From Dillenia suffruticosa (taxonomy: Eukaryota; Streptophyta; Magnoliopsida; Dilleniales; Dilleniaceae), in NCBI GenBank assembly GCA_033439265.1, contig JAVTVX010000017.1, positions 14,346,501-14,410,500 of the forward strand: a stretch of DNA of 64,000 nt. The letters are read 5' to 3'. This document shows positions 21,049 through 31,540 of this stretch, piece by piece. Each line of letters begins with the position of its first letter. Within the stretch, counting starts at the first letter, position 1. The notes beneath the pieces were generated by a model. It was not told the DNA's origin. It saw nothing but the letters and a program-made list of their open reading frames with translations, and did no database searches. The position numbers and the translations under genes are program-made.

Positions 21049-24000
21049 CTCCCCCTCAAGTTGGGTGTGTATGTATCTAAAACACCTAACTTGACCAGGT
21101 TTTTTTGAATATGATTGGCGGTCCCAGGCTTGGTGAGGATGTCGGCAATTTGATCATCGCTTTTAGTGAATCTTGGAGTGATGAGCTTCTCCTCAACCTT
21201 TTGCCTCACAAAGTGACAATCCACCTCAATGTGCTTTGTCCTTTCATGAAAAACCGGGTTTGAGGCGATGTGAATGGCTGATTGGTTATCACAGTGTAGG
21301 GAGATTGGAGTAGGGACTATGAACCCTAATTCTTCAATCAAGGCTTTCAACCACACGACTTCACTTGTAGCGGTTGCCATGGCTCTATATTCCGCTTCCG
21401 CACTTGATCTTGATACCACATGCTGTTTTTTGCTTTTCCAAGCAACAAGATTCCCTCCAACAAACATGCAATACCCTGAGGTCGATCTCCTATCTTCTGA
21501 ATCACCTGCCCAATCTGCATCACAGAACCCTATGATTTGAGAAGATTCGTTCTTCTTCATTTGAATTCCCATTCCTGGAGTTCCCTTTAGGTAGAGAAGA
21601 ATTCTTTCAATGGCCCTCCAATGCTTTTTCTTGGGTTGATGCATGTGCTGGCTAACTTGCCCAACGGCATAAGAGATGTCCGGTCTAGTGATGGTTAGGT
21701 AGATCAATCTTCCAACAAGTCTTTGATATCGTTGCTTATCTTCATAAATCTCCTCATCATCTTTGTGACTTAAGGATGTGCTTACCGGACTACAAGCTGG
21801 TTTGGCACCTAGTTTTCCCGTCTCCTGCAAAAGGTCAAGAGCATACTTTCTTTGTGATAGAACAAGTCCATTGGAACAATAGGCAAGTTCTATCCCTAGG
21901 AAGTATTTTAGTTTCCCTAGATCCTTGATGTCAAACTTAGTTTGAAGAAAAGTTCTAACTTTGTTAATGTGATTCATTTCATTTCCTGTTATAATTATAT
22001 CATCTACATAAACAAGAATGATAATGGTATTTTCTCCTAGGTTCTTAACAAATAAGGATGAATCACTAACGCATTTCTTAAAACCATGTTCAAGGAGAGT
22101 AGAGCTAAGTTTTCCATACCATGCTCTAGGTGATTGCTTGAGGCCATATATTGCCTTCTTTAGTTTGCAAACTTTGTTGTCACGATGGGAGAAACCAGGG
22201 GGCACTTCCATGTACACCTCTTCTTCCAGATCTCCTTGTAAAAAGGCGTTTGCAACATCCATTTGAAATAATGGCCATGAGTGATTTATAGCAAGAGAGA
22301 GAAGGACACGGATGGTGTTCATCTTGGCCACGGGTGCAAACGTTTCCTTGTAGTCTATGCCATATGATTGAGTGAAGCCCTTGGCCACCAATCTTGCCTT
22401 GAATCTATCTATGCTTCCATCACTCTTGTGTTTGATCTTGAATATCCATTTGCATCCCACAGCTCTTTTTCCTTTTGATAGAGATGTCACTTCCCAAGTG
22501 TTATTTTTAGCCAAAGCATCCAACTCATTCTTCATTGCTTGAACCCAATGAGGTTGATCCTTTGCCTCCTCAAATGTTCTAGGCTCTTGGTGAAGGTCTA
22601 TGTTCTTGATGAATCTTTGGTGACTGCAAGACATGTTAGATATTGAGTAGTATTGAGAAATTGGATGAGTAGTCACCTTGGAGTTAAAATAGACCCTTCT
22701 ATTGATCCATTCCGAGGGAGGAAGTCTAAGTCTTGTAGATCTTCGAAGAGGAGGAGGGGGTTCATCCATAGACTGCTCCTCATGCTCTTCGGCCATATCA
22801 AGAGCTCCCCCTGAGTCTGAGTGTCCTTCCTCTTGATCTTCTTCTATTTCATGATCTGAATGAGAGGGTGATGGGTCCCCTTGAGTTGGATCATTTTGGT
22901 GAGTTTCTTCATTGCTTTCGGCAGGAACTTCATTGATTTTTGGTAGAATCACATTCCATTGTTCTTGCTGGTAGATTTCTTTGGTTTGATCTTCTCTTCT
23001 TTGACCTGCAAAGTAAGGCTCATTTTCCACAAATATCACATCCTTGGATGTGTATAGTTTCTTGGTTAGAGGATCATAACATTTATAGCCTTTTTCAAAC
23101 GAGGAGTATCCTAAAAAGATGCATTTTCTTCCCTTGGCATCTAGTTTGCTCCTAAGATGACTAGGAATGTGGACATAGCAAACACAACCAAAAACTCTTA
23201 AATGATCAATGCTAGGTTTCTTTCCAAGGAGTAGCTCTAGGGGTGACTTTCCTCCTAGGATTTGGGATGGCATGAGGTTTATAAGGTGAGCAGCGGTCTT
23301 AATGGCCTCATTCCAATATTCCTTAGGTAAGTTTGAGTGAAACATCATAGATCTAGCTGTCTCCAAGAGATGCCTATTCTTTCTCTCGGCTATTCCATTT
23401 TGTTGAGGAGTGTACACACAAGACTTTTGATGAATGATCCCTTTTTCATCTAGAAATTTTTCAAACTCAAGGCTAGTGAACTCCCCTCCATGATCTGACC
23501 TAAACATCTTTAGGTTAGCATTAAATTGCTTTGTTATATATCTATAGTAGCTCTTGAATGCCTCAAATACTTCAGATTTGTTTACTAAGAGATAAACCCA
23601 AGTGTATCTAGTTTTGTGATCTATGAATGTCACAAAGTATCTAAAACCATTATGGGAGACTAAAGGAGAGGTCCAAACATCTGAATGAACTAATTCAAAA
23701 GCCTCTTTATATATTGTTTCAGAAATGGGATAATACACTTTGGTTTGTTTTCCAAGTACACAAGCTTTGCAATGCCTATCTTCTAATTCACTATTCGGAA
23801 ATAGGCGTTTCAAAGCTAGGTTTCCTGGATGCCCTAGACGTTCATGCCATAGAGAGGAGGATATGTTTCGGACAGCAAAAGCTTGGTTCTCTTGATCCAA
23901 GTAATAGAGGTTGTTCCTCCTAGTTCCCTTGCCAATCAAATTGTTCGTTTTGCGATCCTGAAAAATTACTTGGTTAGGATCAAAAATAGCTTTGCAATCT

Positions 24001-25205
24001 TGCTCTTTGGTTATCTTGCTAATAGAAAGTAAGTTTGAATTGAACTTTGGAACATATAAAGTTTTAGTCTTTCTCCCAAATAGTTCAATTTCTCCTAAGT
24101 GCTCAACTTTTAACTTATGACCATTAGCTACTTTAACTAATTTATGATTGGTCAAGGGAATAAACTTGTTGATTTTCTTTTTATCTTTTACCATATGATC
24201 GTCACATCCGGAATCTATGAGCCAAGAATTGGAAATAGATGAAGATAAGGAATTACCAGAATGGTGACTAATCTGCCCAACAAGTCGTTTGAATTCCTTA
24301 TGCATCTCCTCCATCTTGGATTCGAGTGCTGCCACTTGAGACACTTGTTGAGCATTTGAAGATGATTCCGGATTTTTCCTAGCATATTTCGGCCTCAAAT
24401 GTGGGTGTAGGAACCAGCATTTTTCTTTCTTATGGCCGGACTTCTTGCAATGTGGGCAGATGTCTCTTTTTGCAAAGTTTTGAGTGTTGTTGGCCGGATG
24501 CTCTTCATGGACAGCTTGGAAGGCTTGAGAGTCGGATTTAAGCTTGGTAGATTCTTCAAGCCTTAAGCTAGTCTCGGTTCTTTGCACCATGAATTGGACT
24601 TCTTGAAATGAAGGAAAGACCTTTATTCGAAGAATCTCTTGTCGAATTGGAGCATATTCATCTCCAAGACCCATGAGTAGACCAAAGGTCATATCTTCAT
24701 CGTTCCTTTGAAGAATGGTCTTGAGATTTATAGTAGGAGGCCTTAAGAGATTGAGTTCATTCCATAGATCCCTATATTCCCCAAAGTATTCGGGTAAGGA
24801 TTTACCTCCTTTTTGAATTTTGAAGATCTTCTTTTTCAGCTCAAAGATTCTTCCGGTGTTGGATTCTTGACCATATAATGATTGCATTTGCTCCCATAAT
24901 GCTCTTGCGTTTGGAATACATGTGACCATAGCCTTGTGAGTTTTGTCAAGAGACATTTGAAGGAGCACCACCACTTGATCGTCTTTCTTCTTCCATACTC
25001 TGAATAATGGATTGGCTTCATCAAGAGGTTCTTCAAAGATGTGATTTTCAAGGTTGTAGAAGTTTAGGGACCTCTTGATGGTATCTTGCCAAGCATTGTA
25101 GTTTGTTGAATCTAGAAGTAAGGAGGTGAACATTGAGGTGCTAATTTGTGGTGGAGGGTCATTAAGACCGGAAGAGGAAGGTATCGTTGCCTGCTCTGAT
25201 ACCAT
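21027..25205 (-). CDS. Element D Gag-Pol polyprotein (1392 aa), intact
   Basis: Copia polyprotein starting MVSEQ exactly at the LTR/primer-site junction; no upstream in-frame ATG exists here, which supports this start for the whole group. Zinc knuckle (CPHCKKSGHKKEKC) near residue 248, protease WLIDSGCDDHM near 340, integrase with HSDVWTS, RSDHGGEF and NGIAERKN, reverse transcriptase with YVDD near 1067, RNase H with CDADWAGD and SAEAEYRAM. An acidic, Ser/Pro-rich stretch separates integrase and RT. It is closest to A (same N-terminal pattern ISTSMFTS and similar length). The stop lies 22 bases inside the 3' LTR. No broken motif found. Confidence 0.95.
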   Translation of the reverse strand: MVSEQATIPSSSGLNDPPPQISTSMFTSLLLDSTNYNAWQDTIKRSLNFYNLENHIFEEPLDEANPLFRVWKKKDDQVVVLLQMSLDKTHKAMVTCIPNARALWEQMQSLYGQESNTGRIFELKKKIFKIQKGGKSLPEYFGEYRDLWNELNLLRPPTINLKTILQRNDEDMTFGLLMGLGDEYAPIRQEILRIKVFPSFQEVQFMVQRTETSLRLEESTKLKSDSQAFQAVHEEHPANNTQNFAKRDICPHCKKSGHKKEKCWFLHPHLRPKYARKNPESSSNAQQVSQVAALESKMEEMHKEFKRLVGQISHHSGNSLSSSISNSWLIDSGCDDHMVKDKKKINKFIPLTNHKLVKVANGHKLKVEHLGEIELFGRKTKTLYVPKFNSNLLSISKITKEQDCKAIFDPNQVIFQDRKTNNLIGKGTRRNNLYYLDQENQAFAVRNISSSLWHERLGHPGNLALKRLFPNSELEDRHCKACVLGKQTKVYYPISETIYKEAFELVHSDVWTSPLVSHNGFRYFVTFIDHKTRYTWVYLLVNKSEVFEAFKSYYRYITKQFNANLKMFRSDHGGEFTSLEFEKFLDEKGIIHQKSCVYTPQQNGIAERKNRHLLETARSMMFHSNLPKEYWNEAIKTAAHLINLMPSQILGGKSPLELLLGKKPSIDHLRVFGCVCYVHIPSHLRSKLDAKGRKCIFLGYSSFEKGYKCYDPLTKKLYTSKDVIFVENEPYFAGQRREDQTKEIYQQEQWNVILPKINEVPAESNEETHQNDPTQGDPSPSHSDHEIEEDQEEGHSDSGGALDMAEEHEEQSMDEPPPPLRRSTRLRLPPSEWINRRVYFNSKVTTHPISQYYSISNMSCSHQRFIKNIDLHQEPRTFEEAKDQPHWVQAMKNELDALAKNNTWEVTSLSKGKRAVGCKWIFKIKHKSDGSIDRFKARLVAKGFTQSYGIDYKETFAPVAKMNTIRVLLSLAINHSWPLFQMDVANAFLQGDLEEEVYMEVPPGFSHRDNKVCKLKKAIYGLKQSPRAWYGKLSSTLLEHGFKKCVSDSSLFVKNLGENTIIILVYVDDIIITGNEMNHINKVRTFLQTKFDIKDLGKLKYFLGIELAYCSNGLVLSQRKYALDLLQETGKLGAKPACSPVSTSLSHKDDEEIYEDKQRYQRLVGRLIYLTITRPDISYAVGQVSQHMHQPKKKHWRAIERILLYLKGTPGMGIQMKKNESSQIIGFCDADWAGDSEDRRSTSGYCMFVGGNLVAWKSKKQHVVSRSSAEAEYRAMATATSEVVWLKALIEELGFIVPTPISLHCDNQSAIHIASNPVFHERTKHIEVDCHFVRQKVEEKLITPRFTKSDDQIADILTKPGTANHIQKNLVKLGVLDTYTPNLRGSVEIKEN

Positions 25206-25660
25206 GTTCAGATTTCAAGCTATCAAGCAACTAGGATTGAATGAAAACTTAAAGATCTTTATTTGAAGAAAGAGTGCACAATGAGAGCATTGTTTTTTCA
25301 TGGATAGAACATCCCATACAAGCTCCTATTTATAGAGATTATTACATGAGAAAGAGAGGGAAAAAGACCCCAAACACTCAAGGATCCGTTGGGGAACATT
25401 GGGGACAGATTTCTGTCCCCAAAATCACTGTATAACAGCCATTTTTATGGCTGTTATACAGTGCAACGGCTAGTTCAAAAGAACTAGCCGTTTTGCCCTT
25501 TTTAGGGCCCATTTTGGGCTTCTTTTAGGGGCTTAACAATGCCATTTTTTAGGACTAAAAAACTCATAAGGAACGGGCCAAATACATCTCATGGATGGGC
25601 TTAAACTTGGCTTGAAATGGGGCCTATGCTAACTACACTTAATTCTCTTTTATTTCAACA
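25205..25660 (-). repeat. 5' LTR of element D
   Basis: 456 bp, seemingly identical to the 3' LTR; TATA box on minus at 25334-25327. Confidence 0.95.
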
Positions 25661-25665
25661 TATTT

Positions 25666-25751
25666 GACATATTTTTTATCATAATTTACTACAAAATATA
25701 TGACATTAACAAGTGCAAGAAATCAACTTTGACTATATATAATGCACATAT
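25666..25751 (-). other. F2 piece between D and E1
   Basis: 86 bases matching the start of the window (catattttttatcataa...), thus F2 3' region. Ends with CATAT, the target copy for E1. Confidence 0.8.
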
Positions 25752-26201
25752 TGTTGAAATATCAAAAAATAGAGCACAACAAATGAAGAATACTTTTGAA
25801 TTTTATTGAAGAAGAATGAGAGCATACATGGACAGATTTGAGAGCATTTTTCTCATAGTTTTTTGGAGATACAATGAGGCTCTATTTATAGAGAAAAGGG
25901 AAAAATAGACAGTAGAAAGTGATATTCCCGTTGGAGCTCAAACCCCAAGGAATTCCAACAGCTAGTTTTTTGACTGTTGAAATATATGCTGCCCAAACTG
26001 CCCCTAGCTATTTGGGTTTGCTTCCTAGACTTTTCTCCAAACTTTTGGGCTTTCTTGGGCCTATTTTTGAATGTATTTTGGGTTGGTTTAGGCTGCCCAA
26101 ATGGGCCATGCTTGCTGGACAATGCATGCTGATTTTTGGACTTCTAAGTAGATGCACTTGGTTGGTGATGAAGATGGGTTAAGTTATCCTTCTTTTCAAC
26201 A
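25752..26201 (-). repeat. 3' LTR of E1
   Basis: 450 bp; TATA box on minus at 25890-25883. The middle part (from TATTCCCGTTGG to TGTATTTTGGGT) is shared with the family B LTR although the ends differ. Confidence 0.93.
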
Positions 26202-29200
26202 CTCCCCCTCAAGTTGGGTGCGTAGATATCGATAGTGCCCAACTTGTTCATGATTTCTTGAAGATGCATTGCAGTTCCCCCTTTTGTGAAGATATCAGCT
26301 AGTTGCTCTTTTCCTTTGATGTAGGGAGTGGCTATAAGCTTTTCTTCCACCTTTTGTCAAATGAAGTGACAATCAACTTCTATGTGTTTAGTCCTTTCAT
26401 GGAAGACCGGATTGGATGCAATATGAATTGCCGATTGATTGTCACAATGCAAGTTGATTGGTGTAGAAACATTGAACTCTAATTCCTCTACTAGAGCCTT
26501 CAACCATACAATCTCACTGGCTGCTGACGCCATTGCTCTATACTCAGCCTCTGCACTCGATCTTGACACCACATGTTGTTTTTTGCTCTTCCATGCTACC
26601 AAGTTGCCTCCTACGAACATGCAGTACCCGGTGGTAGATCTTCTATCCTTTGAATCGCTCGCCCAATCTGCATCGCAAAAGCCTTCAATTTGGGAGCTTC
26701 CATTGTTCTTCATCCAAATACCTAGTCCTGGTGATTTCTTGATGTAGTGAAGGATGCGCTCAACTGCTCTCCAATGACCCATCTTTGGAGAATGCATATG
26801 TTGACTAATTTGGCTCACGGCAAAGGCTATGTCTGGCCTAGTGATGGTGAGGTAGATCAGTCGTCCTACAAGTCTTTGATATCTCTCTATGTCCTCAAGT
26901 GGCTCCTCATCATCTACTAGAGGTCCAGTGGTGACAATAGGGCTACAAGCTGGCTTTCCTCCTAGCTTTCCTGTTTCCTGCAAAAGATCAAGTGCATATT
27001 TCCTTTGGGATAGAATTAACCCATTATTACAATAGGCTAACTCAATTCCTAGGAAATACTTTAGTCTCCCTAAATCTTTAATTTCAAACCTAGAACTCAA
27101 GAAATTTCTAACTATATCTATTAAATGCATGTCATTTCCAGTAATGATGATATCATCTACGTAAACTAAGGCTATCACTATTTTATCATTGTTTTTTCTA
27201 ATGAAAACAGAAGAGTCGCTATGGCATTTAACAAATCCACTACTAAGGAAAGCATGGCTTAATTTTGCATACCATGCCCTTGGGGATTGCTTCAGCCCGT
27301 AGATAACTTTGCGTAGTTTGCACACGTTTCCTCCTTGTTGTTGGAACCCTTGAGGAAGTTGCATGTACACTTCTTCTTCGAGATCTCCTTGAAGGAACGC
27401 GTTTGCTACATCCATTTGAAACATGCTCCATCCATGGTTCACCGCAAGAGACATCAAGACCCTAATTGTATTCATTTTGGCAACGGGTGCGTATGTCTCT
27501 TTGTAATCTATCGCATATGCTTGAGTGAATCCTTTAGCCACAAGTCTTGCCTTAAACCTTTCAATTGATCCATCACTTTTATATTTGATTTTGTATACCC
27601 ATTTGCATCCGACGGCTCACTTGCTCTTTGGAAGAGAGGTGACTTCCCATGTACCGTTCTTGGTCAATGCATCTAGCTCTTCCTTCATTGCCTTTCTCCA
27701 CCTTGGGTCCTTGGATGCTTCATCATATGTCCTAGGCTCCTGTTCTTTATCTATGCCACTCAAAAAATTTTGGTGGCTCGAAGAAACATGTGAGATGATA
27801 TAATAATTAGAAATCGGATGTGATGTTACCTTGGAGTTATAGTAAACTCTACGGTTAATCCATTCCGAACGGGGAACCCTAAGCCTCGTGGATCGCCTAA
27901 GGTGAGGAGGTGGTGCATCCAAATCTCCCTCTACATGCTCGGATTCTTCCTCTTCGGTTTCTTGATCTCCCCCTGAAGTGTGGGCTGCCTCCTCTTCTAT
28001 GGAGTTTGATCCTTCTTCTTCATTATTTTGAGATTGCTCATTAGTCTCTTGGGAGATTCCTTCAGCAATTGGTGGAGATGATTGATTCGGGAGAAGTAAG
28101 AAATTCCACGTGCTTGGAGTGCTCTCTTCTTCTGATGATTGATGTTCTTCATTATCTACAAAAAATGACTCATTCTCCACAAATATCACATCCTTAGATG
28201 TGTATGTTTGGTTAGTTTTAGGGTCATAACATCTATACCCCTTTTCAAAGGAAGCATACCCCAAAAATATGCACTTTCTACCCTTATGATCTAACTTATC
28301 CCTCATGTGTGCTGGAATATGAATGTAACATACACAACCGAATGTTCTAAGATGAGATATCTTAGGTTTTCTATCTAGTAGGGCTTCTAAGGGTGACTTG
28401 CCATCCAGGACTTGAGATGGGATAAGGTTTATTAGGTGGACAGCGGTTTTTATTCCATCACACCAAAATTTCTTAGGCATTTCTAATATGTGCCTATTTT
28501 TCCTTTCAGCCACCCCATTTTGTTGAGGTGTGTACATACAAGACATTTGATGTATAATGCCATTCTCTCTAAGGTAGTTTTCAAATGTCAAACTAGTGAA
28601 TTCTCCACCATGGTCCGTCCTTAGAATTTTAATGTTAGCATTGTAAAATTTGGTCACATATCTCTCATAGCTTTTAAAGGCTTCAAAAGCTTGATCTTTG
28701 GTATTCAAAAGGTAGACCCAAGTGTACCTAGTTTTTTGGTCTACAAAAGTAATGAAATACTTGTAGCCTAAATGAGATTTGATAGGTGAAGTCCACAAAT
28801 CCGAATGAACTAAATCAAAAGCATCTTTATAAATTGTTTTTGAATTGGGATACATTGATCGGGTTTCCTTTCCCAGAATACAAGCTTCACAATGTCTATC
28901 TTCAATATTAATACTTGGAAATAGACGCTTTAAAGCTTGGTCACTAGGATGCCCAAAACGTTTATGCCAAAGAGATGCATCTTCTTTGATATGAGCTACG
29001 AGTGCATGATGCTTTTGATCCAAAAAATATAGATCCCCTCTTCTAGAACCCTTGCCAATCAATTGATTCGACTTGAGGTCCTGAAAAGTAACAGTGTTTG
29101 GGTCAAAAACAACTCTACACCCTTGATCCTTAGTGACTTTGCTAATGGACAAAAGATTTGAAGTGAGTTGGGGAACAAATAAAGCATTTGATGTTTTTCC

Positions 29201-30364
29201 AAAAAGTTCAATTTCCCCAATTTGCTCAACTTTCAAATCTTGCCCATTGGCAACACGGACTATCTTATGGTTAGGGAGTTTTTTAAAATGCTTGATTTTT
29301 CTTCTATCCCTTACCATATGATGGTCTGTTCCCGAATCAATGAGAAAATCTTCGAAATTGAAAGAGGATAAAGTGTTTTGATTTTTACCATTGGAGGGAG
29401 CAAGTTGTTGAAACTTCTTGGAGATGTCATTGAGTTGACTTTGAAGAGCAGCAAAATCAGCCATGGTAGGTCCTTGAAGCTTGGTGTGAAGTACATTATG
29501 CTGCTCGGAAAGTTGCTCCCTTGGTTTGAAGGTCTTGAGCTTTAAATGAGGATGAAGGTTCCAACACTTCTCCTTCGTATGTCCTCTTTTCTTGCAATGG
29601 GTGCATACATCAATTTTCTTTGGAACTTGATGTGCTTTGGCAGCCATGTGCTCTTCAACGGTAGCCATGTGACCTTGAGCTTCAAGTCTAAGTTTGGAAT
29701 TTTCTTCCAAACGCATGCTAACTTCCGTTCGTTGGATCATATTTTGCACTTCTCCAAATGAAGGAAATTCCTTCATTCGGAGAATTTCTTGTCTAAGAAG
29801 AGAGTAGGAATCATCTAGACCCATGAGAAGACCAAAGATTTTATCTTCTTCTTTCCTCTTTTGGAGGACTTTGAGATCTATGGAATCCGGACGGAGAGTG
29901 GAGAGCTCATTCCAAGTATCCGTATATTCCCCAAAATATTGAGGAAGTGATTTCCCTTCCTTTTTGATGTTTGAAATTTGTCGTTTGAGCTCAAAAATTC
30001 TGCCAAGGTTAGATTCTTGGCCATAAAGAGAAAACATTGTGTCCCATATTAGTTTTGCATTGGGAGCACAAGTCACCATAGCTTTGTGTGTTTCATCCAT
30101 GGAATTGAGTAGAAGAAAAAACACATGATTGTCCCTCTTCTTCCATTCTCTGTAGGAAGAATCCACCTCTTCAAGTGGTTGATCAAGTATGTGACCCTCC
30201 AAGTTGTGAAGTTCCAGCACCCTTCTCATCAAGGCTGCCTATTGATAATAATTTCCTCCTCTTAATTGAATGGAGGATATATTTTGAAATTGGGTAAGGT
30301 TGATGGAAGGTGGAAGGTCACCCAACCTTGAAGAGGAAGGGATCGAAGTTTGCTCTGATACCAT
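26144..30364 (-). pseudogene. E1 Gag-Pol with three stops and an in-frame deletion
   Basis: One frame of 1407 codons runs from MVSEQ at 30364 to 26144 without frameshift but with three stops: TAG at 30241-30239 (codon about 42, where relatives suggest Trp), TGA at 27619-27617 just before the AVGCKW motif of RT, and TGA at 26359-26357 where E2 has CGA (Arg). In integrase, RHILE is followed directly by MPKKFW; relatives have about ten more residues there, next to the third catalytic residue. Knuckle (CTHCKKRGHTKEKC), protease (FLIDSGTDHHM), YVDD and CDADWASD are preserved. All defects recur in E3, so they predate the copies. Confidence 0.93.
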
Positions 30365-30789
30365 GTTGAAATATCAAAAAATAGAGCACAAGAAATGAAG
30401 AATACTTCTGAATTTTATTGAAGAAGAATGAGAGCATACATGGACAGATTTGAGAGCATTTTTCTCATAGTTTTTTGGAGATATAATGAGGCTCTATTTA
30501 TAGAGAAAAGGGAAAAATAGCCAGTAGAAAGTGATATTCCCGTTGGAGCTCAAACCCCAAGGAATTCCAACAGCTAGTTTTTTGACTGTTGAAATATATG
30601 CTGCCCAAACTGCCCCTAGCTATTTGGGTTTGCTTCCTAGACTTTTCTCCAAACTTTTGGGCTTCCTTGGGCCTATTTTTGAATGTATTTTGGGTTGGTT
30701 TAGGCTGCCCAAATGGGCCATGCTTGCTGGACAATGCATGCTGATTTTTGGACTTCTAAGTAGATGCACTTGGTTGGTGATGAAGATGG
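30364..30789 (-). repeat. 5' LTR of E1, truncated
   Basis: 426 of 450 bp; the last 24 bases (gttaagttatcc...tcaaca in E3) are missing. Otherwise identical by eye to the E3 5' LTR 50610-51035. Confidence 0.92.
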
Positions 30790-31063
30790 CTTTGTGGGTT
30801 TTGTCAAGAGACATTTGAAGTAGCACCACCACTTGGTCATCTTGCTTCTTCCACGATTTGAATGTAGGGTCGGCATCATCTAAAGGATCCTCCAATATGT
30901 GATTTTCAAGATTGAAGAAGTTCAAGGATCGCTTGATGGTGTCTTGCCAAGCATTGTAATTTGAAGAATCTAAGAGAATGGAAGTAAACATGGAAGTACT
31001 AATTTGTGGTGGAGGATTACCAACACCGGAAGATGAAGGTATCGAAGCCTGCTCTGATACCAT
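30790..31063 (-). pseudogene. A2 Gag N-terminus, 91 codons
   Basis: Starts MVSEQASIPSSS at 31063 and follows A and D closely (ISTSMFTS, NYNAWQDTIKRSLNFFNLENHI) down to the LDKTHKA motif, where it is cut. No damage within the piece. The frame runs on into the E1 LTR, which gives a meaningless tail. Confidence 0.9.
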
Positions 31064-31540
31064 GATGAAATTTAAATATAGCAAGCTAAGAATGAAGAAA
31101 GAAACTTCAAGAATTTAATTAAGAAATCAAAGAGAGTTTACATGCAATGAAGGCATATTTTTCATACTTTCCAAATGAACAACTAAGCCCTATTTATAGA
31201 GAACAAGAGGAGAGGGAAAGAAATGAGAAAAGAGATGGAGGAGAGGGCAATGCCCTCTCCATTTCTAGCCGTTGGGGCTGTCCCCAACGGCTAGTGTTTA
31301 CTAGCCGTTGGGGACAGCCCCAACGGCTATCTTTTGCTAGCCGTTGGGGGACCTTTTGGTCCCCCATTTGCTGGCCCGGGCTGGGCCCCTGCTGGCAAGG
31401 CCCATTTAGGGCCCAAATTGGAACCCTAAAAGGGAATTACAATTATAACAAAAGAAAGGGAAAATTCTACCTAAATTAGAGCTATACATTTAGACTTCAT
31501 TCCCTTAGGATATAAACCCTAATTATCCTTTATTTCAACA
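31063..31540 (-). repeat. 5' LTR of A2
   Basis: 478 bp, TGATGAAATTTA...TTTCAACA. Similar to the A LTR at both ends. TATA box on minus at 31198-31191. Confidence 0.9.
31266..31348. promoter_or_regulatory. Five MSA-like sites in A2 LTR
   Basis: Perfect YCYAACGGYYA matches at 31266-31276 (-), 31283-31293 (+), 31302-31312 (-), 31319-31329 (+) and 31338-31348 (-), strictly alternating in orientation. They lie 70-150 bp upstream of TATA. The densest such cluster in the window. Confidence 0.55.

Larger units (their letters stand above)
20593..25660 (-). mobile_element. Element D: complete, apparently intact young Ty1/copia
   Basis: It is 5068 bp. The two 456 bp LTRs (20593-21048, 25205-25660) look identical by eye. 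Target duplication TATTT at 20588-20592 and 25661-25665. Primer site TGGTATCAGAGC on minus 25204-25193, polypurine tract 21060-21049. The inside is one open frame. Identical LTRs and an intact polyprotein make it the best candidate for a currently mobile element in the window. A further LTR of this family lies at 63828-64000. Confidence 0.96.
25752..30789 (-). mobile_element. E1: defective copia of family E, 5' LTR cut by 24 bp
   Basis: Left (3') LTR 25752-26201 is complete at 450 bp. Right (5') LTR runs 30364-30789 and lacks its last 24 bases, joined there to Gag sequence of element A2 with the shared bases ATGG. The left flank is CATAT (25747-25751); its partner is not at 30790 but at 51060-51064, after E3. 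The two LTRs differ at about five bases over 426. Polyprotein carries three stops and a deletion, all shared with E3. Confidence 0.9.
30790..31540 (-). mobile_element. A2: 5' end of a copia element related to A
   Basis: Only the 5' LTR (31063-31540) and the first 91 codons of Gag remain. Right end is an exact LTR end followed by reverse-transcriptase sequence of E2 starting GCAAA; left end is a non-LTR junction with the E1 LTR at 30789/30790. Confidence 0.88.

Noticed and set aside
25919..26182. 87-codon frame antisense to the family E LTR, similar in sequence to the one in B
   Set aside because: The similarity follows from shared LTR DNA. The start differs between families and E4 has lost the frame; no sign of protein-level selection.
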